A stretch of DNA of 64,000 nucleotides. Source: JAIQFF01 sp963725615 (GTDB lineage Bacteria > Acidobacteriota > Terriglobia > Terriglobales > Acidobacteriaceae). The notes below the pieces were generated by a model. The model did not search any database. It was not told the origin of the DNA and worked only from the letters and a program-made list of their open reading frames with translations. A program made the translations under genes and the position numbers. This document shows positions 60,023 to 64,000 of this stretch, in pieces; position 1 is the stretch's first letter; every line of letters begins with the position of its first letter. The stretch covers positions 1 to 64,000 of the forward strand of contig CAVRZO010000024.1 in NCBI GenBank assembly GCA_963725615.1, in the 5' to 3' direction.

Positions 60023-60037
60023 GCACGTTGGGTACCA
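60023..60037 (-). promoter_or_regulatory. Sigma-54-type -24/-12 element upstream of pilin 4
   Basis: Minus strand TGGTACCCAACGTGC with GG-N10-GC spacing, with its nearest base 61 bp before the ATG at 59962. It is the weakest match of the four at the -12 box. Confidence 0.6.
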
Positions 60038-60332
60038 CTATCTCAGGCGCGGTCCAACCGGTCTCTGACTCCTGCTAAGTCTTGCTAATCCATTGCTGTA
60101 CACGACCGACGCCAGCTTGCTGATTCGGATCTCTTGAACTCGGTGAGCGAAGCAACCTGAGATGTTGCCAAATATTGTCAAGTAAAGTACCCAGTCCTGT
60201 CGCCGCCTAATGCTCCACCCTACTCCGCCAGGCAGCACCCTGACCATGAGTTTTATTATGCCACTACTGTCTGGCGGCGACGTCAGGAAAACGATGGTCC
60301 GGGCCGTCTACGTTGTTTATCGAGGTCCTCTC

Positions 60333-60567
60333 TGTCATCCTGAGGAAGCGGAGCCCTTCGCTCCGCGAAGGGCTCCCGATGAAGGCCCCCTGCATTTCTC
60401 TGGCGAGAGCAGCGCCCCAGCTGTTGTTGAACGTTCCTCCCTAGCTCGACCTTCTGGTGAAGTGTTGATTTCAGTGCAGGCGCACATGCCGCTTGGCGCG
60501 GAATACAGAGGTCCTTCGCTTGCATTCGTCCGGCTGCGCCGGACGAAAGACTGCGCTCAGGATGACA
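60333..60567. repeat. Long palindromic intergenic repeat, family A (copy 5)
   Basis: 235 bp with ends TGTCATCCTGAGGAAGCGG and TGCGCTCAGGATGACA, and internal hairpins (CCCTTCGCTCCGCGAAGGG; TTCGTCCGGCTGCGCCGGACGAA). Full-length relative of copy 1. Confidence 0.82.
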
Positions 60568-60659
60568 ATCACTCGGGCCAGCAGGAACCCAGGTCAGTGT
60601 GCTCGGCCCCGGCATCCCGTAGAATAACTGGCTCCGGCATCTGCGATCGACAAGCAGCG

Positions 60660-61748
60660 ATGAGCAAGCTACCTGCACTTCAGATTGATTCTGACATTTC
60701 GCGGGCCTGGTCCATTCCGGCGCGGTTCTATACCGACCCGGACGTCTCAGCGCGGGAGACCGAGCGAATCTTCGCACGCACCTGGCAGGTGGTGGGACGG
60801 CGTGAACAACTGGCCAAGCCGGGCGATTTTTTTACCACCGAGCTTCTGGGCGAACCTCTGTTGCTGGTACGTGGCAGCCTGGGAGAGCTGCGCGGTTTCT
60901 ATAACGTCTGCCGTCACCGTGCCGGGCCTCCCGCCGAAGGATGCGGATCGCGCAAGCTGTTTCGCTGCGGCTATCATGGCTGGACCTACGGCCTTGACGG
61001 TGCGCTGATCAGCGCGCCGGAGTTCGAGGGCCAGCCAGGTTTCGATCGCAAAGAATTCACGCTCGCCCCGGTGCGGGCCGGAGAGTGGTCGAACCTGATT
61101 TTCGTCAACCTTGATCCCGACGCTGAACCTATTCTCAAGAGCCTGGGGCAGCTTCCTCAACAGGCTGAACGTTTTGGTTTTGACGGAATGAAGCTGTTCG
61201 AACGCCGCACCTACGACATGAAGTGCAACTGGAAGACTTACGTGGACAACTATCTCGAAGGCTACCATCTGCCCAGCGTGCATCCCGGACTGAACCGTGA
61301 GCTGGATTACAACGCTTACACGGTTGAGCCCTATGCCAGGCACGTGCGCCAATTCAGCCCAATTCGCGGCGCGCAGCCCGGAGACGTTACGCCGCGACTC
61401 TACCAGGAAGTTGCCCAAGACCTGACCACGGACTATTTCTGGATTTTCCCCAACTGGATGCTCAACTGTTACCCCGACAATATTTCATTGAACATTGTGC
61501 TGCCGATCTCGGCCGACCGGTCGCAGGCGATTTTCGAGTGGTATCTGCCGGAGAAAGATTTGGGGAGCGCCGCGGCCAAGGCTTCGGTAGAGTTCAGCGA
61601 TCAGACTCAGATCGAAGATGTGGGAATCTGCGAGGCTGTGCAGAAGAATCTGCACTCGCGAAGCTACCAGCACGGCCGTTACAGCATCAAGCAGGAGACG
61701 GGCGTGCATGCGTTTCATAGAATGTACGCGGAAGTCATGAATTCGTAG
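60660..61748 (+). CDS. Rieske non-heme iron oxygenase, alpha subunit
   Basis: 362 residues from ATG 60660. The Rieske 2Fe-2S site is FYNVCRHRAG...FRCGYHGWTYG. The mononuclear iron site is in NWKTYVDNYLEGYHLPSVHP (His/His), with an Asp expected further on. These are features of the ring-hydroxylating oxygenase family, closest in style to choline/betaine or amine-monooxygenase-type members (for example SIPARFYTDPDVSARETERI, FARTWQVVGRREQL). Reductase and beta-subunit genes are absent, so the substrate is open. No ribosome site was seen; the start is based on family alignment. Confidence 0.9.
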   Translation: MSKLPALQIDSDISRAWSIPARFYTDPDVSARETERIFARTWQVVGRREQLAKPGDFFTTELLGEPLLLVRGSLGELRGFYNVCRHRAGPPAEGCGSRKLFRCGYHGWTYGLDGALISAPEFEGQPGFDRKEFTLAPVRAGEWSNLIFVNLDPDAEPILKSLGQLPQQAERFGFDGMKLFERRTYDMKCNWKTYVDNYLEGYHLPSVHPGLNRELDYNAYTVEPYARHVRQFSPIRGAQPGDVTPRLYQEVAQDLTTDYFWIFPNWMLNCYPDNISLNIVLPISADRSQAIFEWYLPEKDLGSAAAKASVEFSDQTQIEDVGICEAVQKNLHSRSYQHGRYSIKQETGVHAFHRMYAEVMNS

Positions 61749-61790
61749 CGCCGGCATCCTGCCGGCTCCACCCTAACTGAGGAGTTCCTT

Positions 61791-62141
61791 ATGAGCAGTT
61801 TAACTTTGCTGCAGTCATTGCATGAAAGCCTTTCCACCCGAGCCCAGGTCACCAGCGTGTTCGGCGATCCGATCGTGGCGGGCGATAAAACAATCATTCC
61901 AGTTGCCAAGATCGCCTACGGCTTCGGCGGCGGGACGGGCAGCGGCGGACTGGAAATCAAGACGGTCCGCGGAGAGGGTGGCGGTGGCGGAGGTGGAGTC
62001 GGAGCTGTTCCGGTGGGCGTGTTCGAAGTCGGCCCGCAGGGCACTCGCTTCGTCGCAGTGGGGGACAAGAAGAAGTTGCTTGGTACCTTGCTGCTGGGGG
62101 CGGCGCTCGGTCTGCTCTTCGCGCGGCGGAAAAGAAGGTAG
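61791..62141 (+). CDS. GerW/YtfJ-family protein
   Basis: 116 residues: LQSLHESLSTRAQVTSVFGD, TIIPVAKIAYGFGGGTGSGG, GVGAVPVGVFEVGPQGTRFV and a short C-terminal hydrophobic segment (LLGTLLLGAALGLLFA) with a basic end. This is the spore-protein YtfJ/GerW-type family, also widespread in non-spore-formers, where the function is unknown. GAGGAG lies 6 bases before ATG 61791. Confidence 0.88.
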   Translation: MSSLTLLQSLHESLSTRAQVTSVFGDPIVAGDKTIIPVAKIAYGFGGGTGSGGLEIKTVRGEGGGGGGGVGAVPVGVFEVGPQGTRFVAVGDKKKLLGTLLLGAALGLLFARRKRR

Positions 62142-62154
62142 CGGAGTCGCTGGT

Positions 62155-62214
62155 ATGGAGGTCGGGCGTCCCGCCCGGCCCGTGGCAAAGACGGGCGGGA
62201 CGCCCGTCCTCCAT
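62155..62214. repeat. Palindromic intergenic repeat, family B (copy 9)
   Basis: ATGGAGGTCGGGCGTCCCGCCCGG...ACGGGCGGGACGCCCGTCCTCCAT. The outer ATGGAGG/CCTCCAT ends are perfect inverted repeats. It lies between convergent genes. Confidence 0.82.
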
Positions 62215-62218
62215 GAAC

Positions 62219-63382
62219 CTAGCCCACCTTCACCAGCAGGCAGGTGATGTCATCGTGTTGCGGTGTCACACCCACAAATGCATCGACATCGCTCATCACG
62301 CGGCGCAGCATCTCGTCGGGAGTAGTCGCCGCGCCAGCGTTTAACACTTGCACCAGCCGCGGTTCGCCATACTCCTCATCGCGCTGGTTCATGGCTTCGA
62401 CCACACCATCCGTGTAGATCGCCAACCAATCGCCCTCCTGCAAAATCAGGCTGCCGGATTCGTAGCGGGCGCCGGCACGGATTCCAAGCGGCAATCCTCC
62501 AATGGTCAATCGTTCCACGGTGCCCGCGCTGCGCCGCAGAATGGGTGTGTTGTGGCCGGCGTTGATATAGGTAATCTCCCGGTTGACCGGGTTGAACTCC
62601 GCCAGAAACGCCGTGGTGAAACGCAGGCCACCCTGGCTATTGTTGCAGGCGTACTGGTTCATCCCGGTGACTAGTTCGGTAAGCGAACAGGGAATGGCGG
62701 ACAGAGTCTTAAGACTGGCCTGGAACGTAGCCATCAGCAGGGCTGCGGGAATGCTCTTGCCGGCAACATCGGCCACGGCCAGCAGGAAGCGGGTTTCGCC
62801 GGGAACAGTGGCGGAACGGGCAAAGACGTCGTAGTAGTCTCCGGCCACGGTGTTCGCCGGCCGGGTGGCGAAGGCGATCGTCATTCCGGGCACGGCCGGC
62901 GGGGTTGCGGGCAAGAGCCAGCTCTGGATATCGCGCGCGATTTCCAGGTCGCGCTTCATCACGACGCGGTCGGAAACCTCGAGCATCAGCACGATGAAAA
63001 GCAGAACGCCGGCCCAGAAATGAAAGCTGACTTCAACTACCTCTACTTCTCCCGACTTCCCCGCGTGGCTGAAGCCCGCGCCGGGAAGGAGCAGGAACAA
63101 AATCCCGAACAGCAGCAGGACCCGTCTGGCCGGGCTCAGTTTTTCCAGGATAGCCCAGAGAAATTCCAGCACGGTGTGGAAGACGCCGCGGGGCTGTGTT
63201 TCCTGGCGCGCCCGTGCTCCATAGTCGCGCTGGTAAAGACGATAACTGGCCCGTGCCTCGGTGTGGAACTGCGTCCAGAGCTGGTTGAGTTCGAGTCCGT
63301 TGGTAACACGCCGCCAGAACTGCTTGAGCTGCGTCTTGAGACCGGGGTTTTGCAGTGCCGGCGGTAGAGTGGACGACGACAT
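62219..63382 (-). CDS. Membrane-bound SpoIIE/RsbU-type serine phosphatase
   Basis: 387 residues from ATG 63382; the frame extends to 63538 but is repeat-like beyond this point. Two membrane segments (VLLLFGILFLLLPGAGFSHA, VSFHFWAGVLLFIVLMLEVS) come before a PP2C-type phosphatase domain (~165-387). Motifs: ARDIQSWLLPATPPAVPGMT, VAGDYYDVFARS, FLLAVADVAGKSIPAALLMA, INAGHNTPILRR, GLPLGIRAGARYE and QHDDITCLLV. Such enzymes dephosphorylate anti-sigma antagonists in partner-switching systems. No partner genes are adjacent. Confidence 0.9.
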   Translation of the reverse strand: MSSSTLPPALQNPGLKTQLKQFWRRVTNGLELNQLWTQFHTEARASYRLYQRDYGARARQETQPRGVFHTVLEFLWAILEKLSPARRVLLLFGILFLLLPGAGFSHAGKSGEVEVVEVSFHFWAGVLLFIVLMLEVSDRVVMKRDLEIARDIQSWLLPATPPAVPGMTIAFATRPANTVAGDYYDVFARSATVPGETRFLLAVADVAGKSIPAALLMATFQASLKTLSAIPCSLTELVTGMNQYACNNSQGGLRFTTAFLAEFNPVNREITYINAGHNTPILRRSAGTVERLTIGGLPLGIRAGARYESGSLILQEGDWLAIYTDGVVEAMNQRDEEYGEPRLVQVLNAGAATTPDEMLRRVMSDVDAFVGVTPQHDDITCLLVKVG

Positions 63383-63508
63383 GGTGGAGCACGGATTATA
63401 GTCGAGGCCCATGTGGGGCGGACACTCTTGTCCGCCTGCTTTAGAACGGCATGATTGTGGCGGCCTGCATAAGAACTGCAACGTCCGTGCCGCTTCAAAC
63501 AAACACAA

Positions 63509-63569
63509 GGTCCCTCGACTGCGCCGAGCGATTCGCAAGCGAATCGTTCGGCTCCGCTCGGGATGACAA
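63509..63569. repeat. Partial palindromic repeat, family A (copy 6)
   Basis: GAGCGATTCGCAAGCGAATCGTTCGGCTCCGCTCGGGATGACA: an internal hairpin and the right end of the family. Confidence 0.6.
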
Positions 63570-63581
63570 GTCGGTGGGGGT

Positions 63582-64000
63582 TCAAAAAAGCTTCAGTTGC
63601 GGTTCCGTCCGCGCCGTGGCGGGGACCTGGCGGCTTGCACGATCGTAGTGACGCATGCCGTGCTTCTGTCGCAGGCGCGACATGAGTTCCGATATCCGCT
63701 TGCCGTAGGACTTGGGCAGGAAGGCGCGATCCTTGTAGCGTCTTTGGTACTCGGCTGCCAGCTGGGGGAATTCCTTTTCCAGAAAAGGCAGGAAGATCGC
63801 GGCCGAGCAGGGCTTCAGAAACAGGGGATTGGCGAAGATATGCTTTCCGCCTGCCTCCGCGGTGACGCGAACCAGCGCCTCCAGATTGCGCAATGAGTCC
63901 GTGATGCCGGGAATTACGGGAGCGCAGCTTACCCCTGCCCGTATCCCTGCCTGGCTCAGCTTGCGGACGGTCTCCATGCGCAGATCGGGCCGTGGCGCGC
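63582..64000 (-). CDS. Radical SAM protein, C-terminal part (continues beyond the window)
   Basis: The frame is open to the window edge. The visible ~139 residues match the C-terminal half of SplB/PA0069-type radical SAM proteins: RPDLRMETVRKLSQAGIRAG, VSCAPVIPGITDSLRNLEAL, AGGKHIFANPLFLKPCSAAI and FLPFLEKEFPQLAAEYQRRY. The CxxxCxxC cluster lies off-window. The function of this family is not established. It ends with EPQLKLF. Confidence 0.85.
   Translation of the reverse strand, partial: APRPDLRMETVRKLSQAGIRAGVSCAPVIPGITDSLRNLEALVRVTAEAGGKHIFANPLFLKPCSAAIFLPFLEKEFPQLAAEYQRRYKDRAFLPKSYGKRISELMSRLRQKHGMRHYDRASRQVPATARTEPQLKLF

Larger units (their letters stand above)
59963..60659. other. Intergenic region upstream of the pilin array
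   Basis: 697 bp between divergent genes. It contains the sigma-54-type element of pilin 4 and a full-length family-A palindromic repeat. No gene was found; the plus-strand frame from 60210 is just the extension of the Rieske gene through the repeat. Confidence 0.5.

Noticed and set aside
1..64000. CRISPR array
   Set aside because: No regularly spaced identical repeats of 25-40 bp with unique spacers were seen. The repeated hairpins are dispersed single elements.

Overview
The window (about 60% GC) looks like a chromosomal segment of an Acidobacteriota bacterium, probably from the Koribacter/Sulfotelmatobacter-like Terriglobia. This is inference. It rests on the gene style: choice-of-anchor-D lipoproteins, a GAF-TonB fusion, a complete PilBCMNOP set with several PilA copies, and many palindromic intergenic repeats. 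No rRNA operon, CRISPR array or complete insertion sequence was seen. One tRNA-Leu is present.

Layout. 1-7.3 kb: envelope sugar genes (a two-domain oxidoreductase cut by the window edge, rfbA with a frameshift, rfbC), two related surface lipoproteins and an isolated Flp pilin. 7.6-14.5 kb: a TonB-dependent receptor, a small TonB-like protein, a zinc-ribbon/His-rich/NTF2 protein, a flavin-binding protein and a receiver-PilZ-PilZ protein. 14.6-22.5 kb: ugd-uxs (UDP-xylose synthesis), an MFS carrier, the GAF-TonB fusion, proC and lhgO. 23.0-29.1 kb: a MacAB-like efflux operon that also holds a small Myb/SANT-like gene, then modBC. 29.2-30.2 kb: an IscA/ErpA protein and a small membrane protein. 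30.4-32.6 kb: a decayed integrated element at tRNA-Leu. 32.7-41.3 kb: a probable metal-related pair, an AAA ATPase, a Tat-exported amine oxidase with a secreted RidA, a DUF1801 protein, a membrane protein, a GH16 glycosidase and a DUF3467 protein. 41.4-50.0 kb: a frameshifted glycosyltransferase, then the minus-strand pilC-pilB-pilM-pilN-pilO-pilP-pseudopilin operon. 50.2-56.7 kb: lolA, a Big2/NodB deacetylase and an ABC-ATPase/permease/TPR operon. 56.9-60.0 kb: four type IV pilin genes in tandem. 60.7-64 kb: a Rieske oxygenase, a GerW/YtfJ protein, a SpoIIE phosphatase and the end of a radical SAM gene.

Main themes. Type IV pili dominate the right half. The motor and alignment proteins (pilB, C, M, N, O, P) and four major-pilin-like genes lie within about 17 kb. 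Each pilin gene is preceded by a match to a sigma-54 -24/-12 promoter, and in three of them it lies 61-66 bp before the start codon. Nucleotide-sugar genes (rfbA, rfbC, ugd, uxs) supply surface polysaccharide precursors.

Two features cut across the whole window. First, there are several families of palindromic intergenic repeats, some of which end or extend genes. Second, five otherwise well-conserved genes each carry a single-base frameshift, which means either sequence errors or real decay. The most element-like structure is at 30440-32630: a 41-bp direct repeat of the tRNA-Leu 5' half brackets a decayed tyrosine integrase and a few small genes.
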